The translations under genes and the position numbers were made by a program. Positions 1 to 11,079 of a stretch of 64,000 nucleotides of DNA are shown in pieces; the stretch's first letter is position 1; each line of letters starts with the position of its first letter. The notes beneath the pieces were generated by a model. That model ran no database searches and was not told where the DNA came from. It saw only the letters and a list, made by a program, of their open reading frames with translations. Location: NCBI RefSeq assembly GCF_963082655.1, contig NC_081552.1:120702907-120766906 (forward strand), read 5' to 3'. Origin of the DNA: Stomoxys calcitrans (Eukaryota; Arthropoda; Insecta; Diptera; Muscidae).

Positions 1-618
1 TTGGCCTCAACATTGTATATCAAATTCGTTTTCTAATCTCATTTAAACTACTTATTGCAAAAGTCAGCAAATATGTCCGGTTTGGGGTATTGGCCCTAAA
101 AACGATAAAACTCTCTTTAAGACCCAAATTGTCTTGGTGCGTAAATACGTCCTATTTGGGAGTTTACATGATGGTGGGACGTCCCCTTGACAGTTGGTCC
201 CTAATGTTGATATCAGATACATGGTCTACTCCCAAATACCTTTAATTTGGCCCCATATTTCTAAAATCACCAAACATGACCGGTTTGGGGGGTGTTTTGG
301 GGGATGGGCGTCCACTCAGTGAGTTGGCCTTGAAAGTATATGTCGGCTTCGTGTTATACTCTAAAAACCCTCTTATTTGAGACTCACATTGAAATAGTTA
401 GCAAATACTTCCTATTTGGGTGGTTTAGGGGTGTTTTGGGGGTTGGGGTGGTCCCCTTACACTTGGTCCGACAATTGGATATCAGATACGTTTTCCAATA
501 CTAAACACCTTTCGTTTGAGTCCCATGTTTTCGTGATTGGTCTAAATATGTTTGGTAGGTTTTAGGGTGGGACGGCCACCCTAGGTAACCAAACCGAAAT
601 TTGGATACCAAATTTTTA
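1..618 (-). mobile_element. Family C (Helitron-like) fragment, reverse
   Basis: This is the inside of a family C element read on the minus strand and cut by the window edge. It is made of diverged roughly 130-bp monomers, each with a G-rich block (GGGTGTTTTGGGG type) followed by CTTTCATTTGAGTCCCATATTG-like text. The right side stops inside the phrase that ends other C copies near TTTGGTATCC, where a family A copy is inserted. No protein is encoded. Confidence 0.7.
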
Positions 619-1403
619 TACCCTCCACCATAAGATGGGGGGTACACTAATTTCGTCATTCTGTTTGTAACTACTCGAAATATTCGTCTGAGACCCCATA
701 AAGTATATATATTCTTGATCATCATGGCATTTTAAGTCGAACTTGCCATGTCCGTCCGTCTGTCCATCCGTCCGTCCGTCTGTCTGTCGAAAGCACGATA
801 ACTTTCGAAGGAGTAAAGCTAGCCGCTTGAAATTTTGCACAAATACTTCTTATAAGTGTAGGTCGGTTGGTATTGTAAATGGGCCATATCGGTCCATGTT
901 TTGATATAGCTGCCATATAAACCGCTCTTGGGTCTTGACTTCTTGAGCCTCTAGAGGGCGCAATTCTTATCCGATTTGAATGAATTTTGGCACCATGTGT
1001 TTTGTTATGATATCCAACAACTGTGCCAAGTATGGTTCAAATCGGTCCATAACCTGATATAGCTGCCATATAAACGGATCTTGGGTCTTGACTTCTTGAG
1101 TCCCTAGGGTGTGCAATTCTTGTCCGATTGGAATGAACTTTTGCACGACGTGTTTTGTTATAATATCCAACAACTGTGCTAAGTATGGTTCAAATCGGTC
1201 CATAACCTGATATAGCTGCCATATAAACCGATCTTGGGTCTTGACTTCTTGAGCCTCTAGAGGTCGCAAGTATTATCCGATTTGCCTGAAATTTTGTACA
1301 ACGGATTCTCTCATGACCACCAACATACGTGTTTATTATGGTCTGAATCGGTCTATAGCCCGATACAGCTCCTATATAAATCGATCTCTCTATTTTACTT
1401 CTT
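619..1403 (-). mobile_element. Family A repeat, truncated
   Basis: The left edge is the family A 3' end (TATACCCTCCACCAT on this strand), followed by the conserved ATATATATACTTTAT block and the TCCGTCCGTC microsatellite. Then come 153-bp monomers; the phrase GATATAGCTGCCATATAAAC recurs near 903, 1056 and 1209, exactly 153 apart. The copy stops near 1403 at a SINE fragment and lacks its palindromic 5' end. Peptides that can be read here come from the monomers and are not taken as genes. Confidence 0.8.
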
Positions 1404-1515
1404 GTTTTTTTTAATTTTTTGGCTGTTAGGGCGAAGACCATTAAATTTTACAATTGCTGTTTGTTTCTTTTTCGGGACAACCACAATGATCGAAGATTTT
1501 CTTTTCTCGAAAGAG
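1404..1515 (+). repeat. SINE2 body fragment, forward
   Basis: About 110 bp matches, in the opposite orientation, the body of the tRNA-like SINE that follows, including GTTAGGGCGAAGA and a TTTGTTTCTTTTTCG stretch. Positions 1415-1460 pair with 1525-1570 as a 46-nt inverted repeat with about six mismatches. It has no tRNA-like head. Confidence 0.6.
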
Positions 1516-2015
1516 AAAAAAAAAACAGTAATTGTAAATTTTAATGATCTTCGCCCTAATAGGCAAAAAACTGAAAAATGAGAAAAGTTCGGTGGAGCCA
1601 GGCCGGGATTCGAACCTGGGCACAGGGAATAATAGCAAGAGCAGTTTTCGTTATCTAGCGTTCGAAGCCATCAAGATAACTTCTAACAGATGCATAGAAT
1701 CATGTGTACTACGGAAGTAGTGAAATTGCCACTGAAAGAAAGTCAGCCATTACACAATAACATATGCATTGGGAAAAAGTACAGCTAATAGACAGGCTTG
1801 TCGAGCGTGGTTAATGTGGTAATCGTATCATAGATGCGTTTTCGCAATTAATTTGATTCAAATACAACATACCCACGCACGGCCCTTGAAGCCATCACAC
1901 CTCATGGGTTGAAAAGTGTTTGGTGTATGTTGCAATTTCTGGCTTTCCTTTCCCATTTACAAAGAAAATTTCCGATCATTGAGCACGTCTCGAAAGAAAA
2001 ACGAACAGAAATTAT
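1516..2015 (-). mobile_element. tRNA-derived SINE candidate (SINE2)
   Basis: On the minus strand a B-box-like GGTTCGAATCC lies at 1606-1616 inside a TFC-arm-like stem (CCAGG-TTCGAAT-CCCGG, one mismatch). The head is followed by a body shared with the copy at 22.2-22.9 kb, including text ending in TCTCGAAAGA near 2000. I could not fold a whole cloverleaf with a paired acceptor stem, so this is not called a tRNA gene. It is most likely a tRNA-derived retroposon that would depend on a LINE reverse transcriptase. Confidence 0.55.
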
Positions 2016-2176
2016 AATTCTTTTTGTTGTAAAATCATAGTGTGTTAAGGAAAAAAAATTTTTTTTTCCAAACACTTAAAAATTTTGTTAAAAATATTTT
2101 CAATAGTTACTGCGTCAATATACTGACAAGAGAATCGAGGTTCAATCGAAATCTTTTGACAACTTTGGTCAGTTTT

Positions 2177-3653
2177 TATACCCTCCACCATAAGATGGGG
2201 GGTATACTAATTTCGTCATTCTGTTTGTAACTACTTGAAATATTCGTCTGAGACCCCATAAAGTATATATATTCTTGATCGTCGCGACATTTTATGTCGA
2301 TCATGTCCGTCCGTCTGTCCGTCCGTTCGCCTGTCTGTCGAAAGCACGCTTACTTCCGAAGGAGTAAAGCTAGCCGCTTGAAATTTTCCACAAATATTTA
2401 TTAGTGTAGGTCGGTTGGTATTGCAAATGGGCCATATCGGTCCATGTTCTGATATAGCTGCCATATAAACCGATCTTGGGTCTTGATTTCTTAAGCCTCT
2501 AGAGGGCACAATTCTTATCCGATTTGAATTAATTTTTGCACGAAATATTTCGTTATGACATCCAACAACTGTGTCAAATAAGGTTCAAATCGGTCCATAA
2601 CCTGATATAGCTGTCATATAAACAGATCTGGGGATTTGACTTCTTGAGCTTCTAGAGGGCACAATTCTTATCCGATTTGAATGAATTTTGCACGAAGTAT
2701 TTCGTTATGACATCCAACAACTGTGTCAAATAATGTTCAAATCGGTCGATAACCTGATATAGCTGTCATATAAACCGAACTTGGGTCTTGACTTCGTGAG
2801 CCTGTAGAGGGCGCAATTCTTATCCGATTGGAATGGAATTTTGCACAACGTGTTTTGTTATAATATCCAACACTTTGCCAAGTATGGTTCAAGTCGGTCT
2901 ATAACCTGATATAGCTGTCATATAAACCGATCTTGTGTCTTGACTTCTTGAGCCTCTATAGGGCACAATTCTTATCCGATTTGAATGAATTTTTGCACGA
3001 AGTATTTCGTTATGACATTCAACAACTGTGTCAAATAAGGTTCAAATCGGTCGATAACCTGATATAGGTGTCATATAAACAGATCTGGGGATTTGACTTC
3101 TTGAGCTTCTAGAGGGCCCAATTCCTATCCGATTTGGCTGAAATTTTGCATGACGTATTTTATTCTTACTTTCAACAACTGTGTCAAATAACGTTCAAAT
3201 CGGTTCATAACCTGATATAGCTGCCATATAAACCGATCTTGGGTCTTGACTTCTTGAGCCTCTAGAGTGCGCAATTCTTATCCGATTGGAATTAAATTTT
3301 GCACGACGTGTTTTGTTATGATATCCAATAACTGTGAAAAGTATGGTTCAAATCGGTCCATAACCTGATATAGCTGATAGATCCCGATCTGGGATCTTGA
3401 CTTCTTGATCCCTAGAGGTCGCAATTATTATCCGATATGCCTGAAATTTTGTACGACGGATCCTCTCATGACCATCAACAAACGTGTTTATTATAGTTTG
3501 AATCGGTCTATTGTCCGATACAGCTCCCATATAAATCGTTCTCTCTATTTTACTTCTTGAGCCCCCAACCAATTGGCCCAATTCTTATTCGAATTGGCTG
3601 AAATTTTACACAGGTCTCCAACATATAATTTAATTGTGGTCCGAACCGGACCT
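2177..3653 (-). mobile_element. Family A repeat, nearly full length, reverse
   Basis: It begins with TATACCCTCCACCATAAG and the conserved 3' block, then the microsatellite near 2300-2340, then about seven or eight 153-bp monomers. It stops at about 3653 within the GGTCCGAACCGGACC phrase, so the 5' palindrome end is missing. The neighbour on the right is a C-like fragment. Confidence 0.8.
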
Positions 3654-3830
3654 CCGAGATCAGGCGTTTTTGGAAATTGGGAAAGGGGGTCCCAAACTCT
3701 GCTATCTGTGAAAATTTCTTGAAAATCGGTGTAGTCGTTTTTGAGTTTTTACGGAACAGACAAACAAACTAACAAACAACCAAAGCGCAACAATTTCTTT
3801 TTTATATAATAGAAGAAGATATAATTGTAT
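3654..3830 (-). mobile_element. C-like Helitron 5'-end fragment, diverged subfamily
   Basis: On the minus strand this reads as a GTTTGTTTGT run, TCTGTTCCGTAAAAACTC, then CCGATTTTCAAGAAATTTTCACAGAT, and a TCTCGGAGG end. This is the order found at the start of family C (6857, 13612, 33298), but with different words, so I take it as a related subfamily. The precise 5' end is uncertain. Confidence 0.5.
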
Positions 3831-4255
3831 CAGATTGCATCCAAATAGAACTAATTTGATGCAATTAGGTCCAAATATATGTAACCATTTTTCGTCTGAT
3901 CCAATTATATCTGATGCGAGAAATAATTGGATCTCACAATATCAATTTTTTTTAGCGTGACTGACTGACTTACTGATCATCGTCCAGCCCAAACGGATAA
4001 TGCTAGAATCATGAAATTTTACACGAATGGTGACCTTGGGTCATAAGCACGGGATAAGGCTGGATTTGGGTATATTCGTACGTTTAAGTACTATAAAGTA
4101 CGAAATGGTATATTTTTGCCCAGCACAAACGGAAAGAGAGTACTAAAAAAGTACCAAGAGGTACGAAATGGGTGAACGTTGTATAGATTCGATGGATAGA
4201 GGTAGAATTTTGACCTCAAGGACATCTGGTGCAAGAGGCTTAGAGGTAAAAAAAG
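3831..4255. other. Unassigned sequence, probable old repeat
   Basis: No coding region is recognisable. The left part repeats words around TTGTATCAGAT, GATGCAATTAG and TTGGATC; the middle has a GACTGACTGACTTACTGA start followed by TCATGAAATTTTACACGAATGG, a style common at dispersed repeat ends. From about 4080 it repeats AAGTAC/GTACGAAATGG words. I cannot name the family. Confidence 0.4.
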
Positions 4256-5202
4256 AACTAGTAAGAGCGTGCTAAGTTCGGCCGGGCCGAATCTTACATA
4301 CCCTCCACCATGGACCGCATTTGACGAGTTCTTTGCGCGGTATCTCTTTTTAGGCAAACTAAGGAAAAAAGAAAATAATTGCTATGCTAATTGAATTGAG
4401 TATTGGAGACCATAGTAAAAGTCTGTGTGTAAAATTTCAGCGAAATCGAATAAGAATTGGGCCTTTTAGGGGCTCAAAAAGTAAAATAGGGAGATCAGTT
4501 TATAAGGTCTCCCTATATGAATCTGAAGACCGATTCAGACCATATTTGAGACGGATATTGAAGGTCATGGGAGAAGCCGTTGTCAAAATTTCAGCCAAAT
4601 CGGATAATAATTACGCCCTCTTGAGGATCAAGAACTCAAGATATCAGATCGGTTTATATGGCAGCTATATCAGATTATGGATCAAAATAAACCATATTTG
4701 GCACAGTTGTTGAAAGTCATAACAAAACACCTCATGTAAAATTTCAGCCAAATCGGATAGGAATTGCACCTTTTAATAGGTCAGGTTATGAACCGATTTA
4801 CGCCATACTCAGCACAGTTGTTGGACGTCATAACGAAACACTGCATGCACTTTCAGTCAAAACGGACAAGAATTGGGCCTTCAAGAGCCTCCAGAAATCA
4901 AGACCAAAGATCGGTTTATATGGCAGCTGTATCAAAACATGGACCGATATGGCCCATTTACAATACCAACCGACCTACACTAATAAAAAGTATTTGAGCA
5001 AAATTTCAAGCGGCTAGCTTAACTCCTTCGAAAGTTAGCGTGCTTTCGACAGACATACGGACGGACGGACATGGCTAGATCGACTTAAAATGACATGACG
5101 ATCAAGAATATATATACTTTATGGGGTCTCAGACGAATATTTCGAAGTGTTATAAACAGAATGACGAAACTAGTATACCCTCATCCTATGGGGTAGGGTT
5201 TA
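4256..5202 (+). mobile_element. Family A repeat, shortened copy
   Basis: The 5' end shows GTAAGAGCGTGC, the TTCGGCCGGGCCGAA palindrome and ACCCTCCACCATGG. Fewer monomers follow than in the longest copies, then GACGGACGGACATGG, the ATATATATACTTTATGGGGTCTC block and an eroded 3' end (CCCTCATCCTATGGGGTAGGG). The next A copy starts at once, head to tail. Confidence 0.8.
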
Positions 5203-6856
5203 ACAAGTAAAAGCGTGCTAAGTTCGGGCGGGCCGAATCTTATATACCCTCCACCATGGATCGCATTTGTCGAGTTGTTTTCCCGCCATCTCTTCTTTGG
5301 CTAAAAAGGATATAAGAAAAGAGTTGCTCTGCTATTAAAACGATATCAAGATATGGTCCGGTTCGGACCACAATTAAATTATATGTTGGAGACCTGTGTA
5401 AAATTTCAGCCAATTCGTGTCAGAATTGCGCCCATTGGGGTTCACGAAGTAAAATAGAGAGAACGATTTATATGGGATCTGTATCGGGCTATAGACCGAT
5501 TCAGAACATAATAAACACGTTTGTTGATGGTCATGAGAGGATCCGTCGTACACAATTTCAGGCATATCGGATAATAATTGCGACCTCTAGGGGTCAAGAA
5601 GTCAAGATCCCAGATCGGTTTATATGGCAGCTATATCAGGTTATGAACCGATTTGAACCTTATTTGACACAGTTGTTGAAAGTAAAAATAAAATACGTCA
5701 TTCAAAATTTCAGCCAAATCGGATAGGAATTGCGGCCTCTAGAAGCTCAAGAAGTCAAATCCCCAGATCTGTTTATATGACAGCTATATCAAGTTATCGA
5801 CCGATTTGAACCATACTTGGCAAAGTGTTGGATATTATAACAAAACACGTCGTGCAAAATCTCATTCCAATCGTATAAGAATTGCGCACTCTAGAGGCCC
5901 AAGAAGTCAAGACCCAAGATCGGTTTATATGGCAGCTATCTCAGGTTATGAACCGATTTGAACCATACTTGGCACAGTTGTTGGACATCATAACAAAATA
6001 CGTCGTGCGAAATTTCGTTCCAATAGGATAAGAATTGCGCACTCAAGAGGCTCAAGAAATCAAGACCCAAGATCGGTTTATATGGCAGCTATATCAGGTT
6101 CTATATCGAATTACGCCATACTTAGCACAGTTATTGGAAGTTATAACAAAACACCTCATGCAAAATTTCAGCCAAATCCGATGAGAATTGCGCCCTCAAT
6201 TGGCTCAAGAAGTCAAGATCCAAGATCGGTTGATATGACAACTATACCAGATTATGAACCGATTTGAATCATACTTAGCACAGTTGTTGAATATCATAAC
6301 AAAATACGCCGTGCAAAATTTCATTCCAATCGGATAAGATTTGCGCCTTCTAGAGGTTCAAGAAGTCAAGACCCCAGATCGGTTTATATGACAGCTGTAC
6401 CAGATTATGAACCGATTTAAACCATACTTGGCACAGTTGTTGAATATCATAACAAAATACGCCGTGCTAAATTTCATTCTAATCGGATAAGAATTGCGCA
6501 CTCTAGAGGCTCAAGAAGTCAAGACCCAAGATCGGTTTATATGGCAGCTATATCAAAACATGGACCGATATGGCCCATTTACAATACCAACTGACCTACA
6601 CTAATAAGAAGTATTTGTGCAAAATTTCAAGCGGCTAGCTTTACTCCTTCAGAAGTTAGCGTGCTTTCGACAGACAGACGGACGGACGGACGGACGGACG
6701 GACAGACAGACGGACGGACATGGCTAGATCGAAATAAAATGTCACGACGATCAAAAATATATATACTTTATGGGGTCTCAAAAGAATATTTCGAGTAGTT
6801 ACAAACAGAATGACGAAATTAGTATACCCCCCATCTTATGGTGGAGGGTATAAAAA
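5203..6856 (+). mobile_element. Family A repeat, complete copy
   Basis: Both ends are present: ACAAGTAAAAGCGTGC with a one-base-altered palindrome on the left and ATGGTGGAGGGTATAAAAA on the right. About eight 153-bp monomers lie between, each with an ATCGG-TTTATATGGCAGCTATATC core. A GACGGACG microsatellite (6676-6720) and the conserved 3' block follow. A family C element begins directly after the terminal A run. Confidence 0.85.
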
Positions 6857-8624
6857 TCAATTTGTGTTTGTTTGTGATTTGTTTGTTTATATGTTTGTCT
6901 GTTCCTTATATACTCAGAAACGGCTGAACCGATTTTCTTGAAATTTTCACAGATGGTGCAAAATGATCCCGTGGTGAAAATAGGGTACTAAATTTTTTGA
7001 TATCTGAAGGGGGGACGGACCCTCCCCCTTACCCTAATTTTCAGAAACGCCAGTTCTCGGAGATGGCTGGTGCGATTTAAGCGAAATTTCGTGGGCTCTC
7101 ATATAGTACCCTAAAAATAAAAATTTGGTATCCAAATTTCGGATGGGGTACCTAGGGGGGCTGCCCCACCCTTAAACCTACCAAACATATATTTAGACCA
7201 ATCACGACAATATGGGACTCAAATGAAAGGTACTTATTATAAGAAAACGCATCTGATATCCAATTGTCGGACCAAGTGCTAGGGGAAACACCCCAAGCCC
7301 GAAAACACCTCTAAATCGGACATATTTACCGACCATGGCAATATGGGACTCAAATAAAAGGTATTTGCGAGTAGAATATGAATCTGATATCCAAATATGA
7401 GACTACGTTCTGGGGGTCCACACCTTTCCCAAAACACCTCCCAAACAGGACTTATTTACTGACCATGGGAATATGGGGCTAAAATAAAAGGTTTTTCAAT
7501 GAAAAATACGAATCTGATATCCAAATACGGGACCAAGTTTTTTGGGGGCCGCCTCTCCCCAAAAACATCCCCCAAAGGGCATAAATTTACGACCATTGCA
7601 ATATGGGGCTCAAATGAAAGGTCTTTGGTAGTAAAGCACGAATTTTATATCAATATGCGGGAAAAGTGTCTATGGGGCCACCCCACCCCCACAACACCAC
7701 CCAAATAGTAAGTATTTTCTGAATATTGCAATATGAGGCTCAAATAAGAGGGTTTTTAAAGTGGAACATGAATCCGATATATATTTTCAAGGCCAACTCA
7801 CTGAGTGGCCGCCCATCCCCCAAAACACCCCCAAGCCGGTCATGTTTGCCGACTATTGAAATATGGGACTCAAATTAAAGGTATGTGGGAGTAGACCACG
7901 TATCTGATATCAACATTAGGGGCCAACTGTCTAGCGGACGTCCCACCACCATAACAACCCCCAAATAGAAAAAAAATTGAATGGAACTAAACATTCATAG
8001 TTTTTAAGGCCAATACCCCAAACGGGACATATTTGCTGACATTTGCAATAAGGAGTTTTAATGAGATTAGAAAACGAAATTGATATCCAATTTTAAGCGG
8101 GGTGGGGTTCAAATAAATTATATATAGATATATGAGAATAGAGTACGTTGCTGATATATTTTCCGGGCTTAGTGTTTGGGGTACCACCCCAATCCCCAAA
8201 ACACCCCTAAATCGGGCATATTTACCCACCATGTCAATTTGTAGCTTAAATGAAAGGTATTGGGGGGTAGAGCAAGAATTGATACCCATTTTTGAAAGAA
8301 TTGATACCCAAAATACCCCACAAACAGCAATTTTTTAGTGACCATCGCAATATGGGGCTCAAATAAAGGTATTTGGGAGTAGAATACGTATTTTAAGAAT
8401 GGAGTACACCTTACATCCAAACTTAAATTCGTAGATCAATAAAGATCATATGGGATTCAGATAGAGACACTTATATTGTTAAACTGTTAGTCAAGCGATA
8501 TACTATTTTCGTAGCATGGTATTTTACTAAAAGATTTTTAATTGTTTAAAATAAATATTCCAAGGAAACTCTTGTTCCAAATAAAGTTAGTGAAGGCGCA
8601 GCGGAGCGGGCCCGGGTCAGCTAG
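6857..8624 (+). mobile_element. Family C Helitron-like element, complete (1,768 bp)
   Basis: The element starts TCAATTTGTGTTTG after an A and ends GCGGGCCCGGGTCAGCTAG before a T. That fits the Helitron rule of 5' TC, 3' CTRR and insertion between A and T. Inside, the phrase ATATGGGRCTCAAAT recurs near 7342, 7472, 7602, 7732 and 7862, a steady 130-bp period of diverged monomers. No Rep/helicase reading frame exists, so it is non-autonomous. A clear 3' hairpin could not be drawn by eye, which leaves some doubt about the class. Confidence 0.65.
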
Positions 8625-10284
8625 TATGGATATAAAATTCGTGCTGCACTTCAAAATCCCTTTAATTTGAGCCTCATTTTGCCAGGGCCGATAAATATGA
8701 ACCGTTTGGAGGGTGTTTTGGGGCTGGGGCGGCCACCGGCACTTTGCACTAAAAATAGATATTAAATTCGTTCTTTATTCCCAACGGAAATGGAGTTCAG
8801 TTTAGGGGGTACCCCAAAACACTTGGCTCCGAAATTGGATATCAAATTCGTTTTCTACTCTCAAATCCTTTCATTTGAGTCCCATATTGTCATAATGGGT
8901 CAAATAACCCATTTGACGTATCTTTAGGAGGAAAAGCGCCACCCAGACTTGACAGCAAATTTTAATGTCATACTTGTAATCTTCTTCCTAATACCTTTAA
9001 TTTGAGTCCCATATTGCCATGGTCGGCAAATATGCCCATTTGGGGGTATTTGGGGGTGGGCGACCTCCTATTATTGGACCTAATGTTTTATGCCATATTT
9101 GTTATCTACTGCCTAATACTTTTCATTTGAGTCCCATATTGATATGAACGTCAAATATATCTGTTAAGAGGAGTTTTGTTGTTGAGGGGGCCCGCTGGGT
9201 ACTTGGACCCAAATTTTAATAGCATATTCGTTTTCTGGTCCCCAATACCTTTCATTTGATACCTTTTTCGCCCATCGGACCATTTTCGGATGGCGGCGGT
9301 GGCGTGGGTGGTGTGGGTGGCGTGGGTAGTGTGGGTGGCGTTTTTGGGGTAAAGGGGAGGGTCAGCCTCCACCCGATATCTAAAAATTATAAAGCCTATG
9401 TTTCCTTCCAGACAAACGTACACAATCAATTAAAATTTTAAGAAAATCGGTTCAGCCAAGTATCATATAGTCATAATGGGTCTAATGGCGTTTTTGAGGG
9501 GCGGCGTGACCCCTATACTTCGATCTGAGTTTGTATGCCAGCTTCGAAATCTACTCCCGAATGCCTTTCATTTGAGCACCACATTGAAATGAACGTCCAA
9601 TATGTCTGTTTGGGGGAGTTTTGGGGTTTGGGGCGGCCCGATGGGCACTTAGACTCAAATGTTAATACCACATTCGTATTCTACTCTCCAATACCTTTCA
9701 TTTGATACCTATTTCCTGCCTATCGGTCCAATTTTGACTTTGGGTTGTGTTCTTGGCATAAGGGGAGGGTCCGTGCCCGTTCCGATACCGAAAAATTATA
9801 AAGGCCACGTTTCCTGCCAGACCAACCTACACAATATGCGAAAATATCGAGAAAATCGGTTCTGCCATTTTTCAGTCTATAAGGAACAAACAAACCGAGT
9901 CCCATATATTGTTGTTGTTTTGCGGGAGTGGGGTGACCCCCTATACTTCGACATGAATTTGCATGCCAAATTCGTTAAATACTCCCGAATACTTCTCATT
10001 TGATACCCATATTGATCTTATCGGGCCACTTTTGATTTTGTGTGGTTTTTGGGGTAGCGGTGGAGAGTCCGCCCCCTTCCGCTATCAATAAATTATAATG
10101 CCCCAAATACATGGGCCCACATTGGGGTATCAGATTCGTATTCTACTACCAACTACCTTTATTTGAGCCCCATATTGGGATGATCAGTAAATAATTGTTG
10201 TTTGCTGACCTTTCATTTGAGCACTAGATTGACGTGGTTGGTAAATATGCCCCATTTAGGGGTGTTTTGGGGAGTGGGTGGTCC
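8625..10284 (-). mobile_element. Family C Helitron-like array, reverse, left part
   Basis: The sequence consists of C-type monomers in reverse orientation (TTTCATTTGAGTCCCATATTG followed by GGGTGTTTTGGGG blocks). It has no 3' CTAG end of its own; the forward C element before it seems to have inserted into it. It is interrupted at 10285 by a LINE and continues at 11080. Several short peptides can be read but they follow the repeats. Confidence 0.65.
9292..9340 (+). repeat. GGTGGCGTG-type minisatellite
   Basis: A short run of GGTGGCGTG/GGTGGTGTG units inside a C-type monomer. It reads as a Gly/Val-rich peptide, which is only a by-product of the repeat. The same site in other C copies lacks the expansion. 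Confidence 0.75.
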
Positions 10285-11079
10285 TCCACTTCCAGTCACC
10301 GGAAGTTGTAACCGCAGCCTATGAAAGAATCGAAAGAGAGTCAGTGAAAATGGGTCTGGCAGTAAATGGAGATAAAACGAAATGGATGGTTTCAACTCCC
10401 AAAAAGCCTTGCACAACCGAGCAGATAAAGAAAATGGAGAAAGTTGGGAACCACAACTTTGAGACAGTCAGTAACTTTATCTACCTCGGCACCGCCGTAA
10501 CCGAAACGAATGACACCAGTTTTAAGATTGAGCGAATATTAATACTGGCAAATAGATGCTACTTTGGACTAAGTAAGCAGTTTAGAAACAAGGACACCTC
10601 TCGACAGACGAAGATTACACTATACAAGACACTGATACTACCCGTGCTGTTATATGGTTCTGAAGCATGGGTACTTGTGAAAGCAAATGAGGCAGTGCTT
10701 GGAGTATTTGAGAGAAAGATTATTCGTAAAATATATGGGCCAGTTTGCGTTAATGAGGAATATAGGCGACGTATGAACCACGAGCTGTATGACGACGATA
10801 GCTTAGTTACACGTATCAAAATACAACGGCTGCGTTGGCTAGGTCATGTTGTCAGAATGGATGAAGAAGCTCAAGAAAATAAGTCTTTTGAAGGCAAACA
10901 CGGTGGTACGCGTAAACCGGGATGACCAAAAGCCCGATGGAAAGATCACCTCGAAACTTGGTGTCAGAGATTTTAGAATGAGCGCAAAAGATCGAGGCGC
11001 CTGGAACGCGATTCTACGTTCGACTAGTGGAACAAATATTCTGTCATAGCCAATTTAAGTAAAGTAAGTAAGTAAGTAA
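10285..11079 (+). pseudogene. 5'-truncated non-LTR retrotransposon: RT C-terminal part
   Basis: The frame from about 10290 to 10925 encodes the part of a LINE polymerase after the catalytic YADD box. It reads NGDKTKWM and FIYLGTAVTETND, then LYKTLILPVLLYGSEAW, FERKIIRKIYGPV and LRWLGHVVRMDE. After 10925 a frameshift leads into RPKARWKDHLE and SAKDRGAWN-like text in other frames. The 3' end carries a (TAAG)n tail at 11058-11080. It is flanked by the 7-bp direct repeat GTGGTCC (10278-10284 and 11080-11086), the mark of target-primed reverse transcription into the C element. The clade is not resolved. The copy is dead: fingers, palm and endonuclease are absent. Confidence 0.85.

Noticed and set aside
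6857..8624. An autonomous Helitron with Rep/helicase
   Set aside because: No Rep motif or helicase motif can be read in any frame of the family C copies; they are short monomer arrays.
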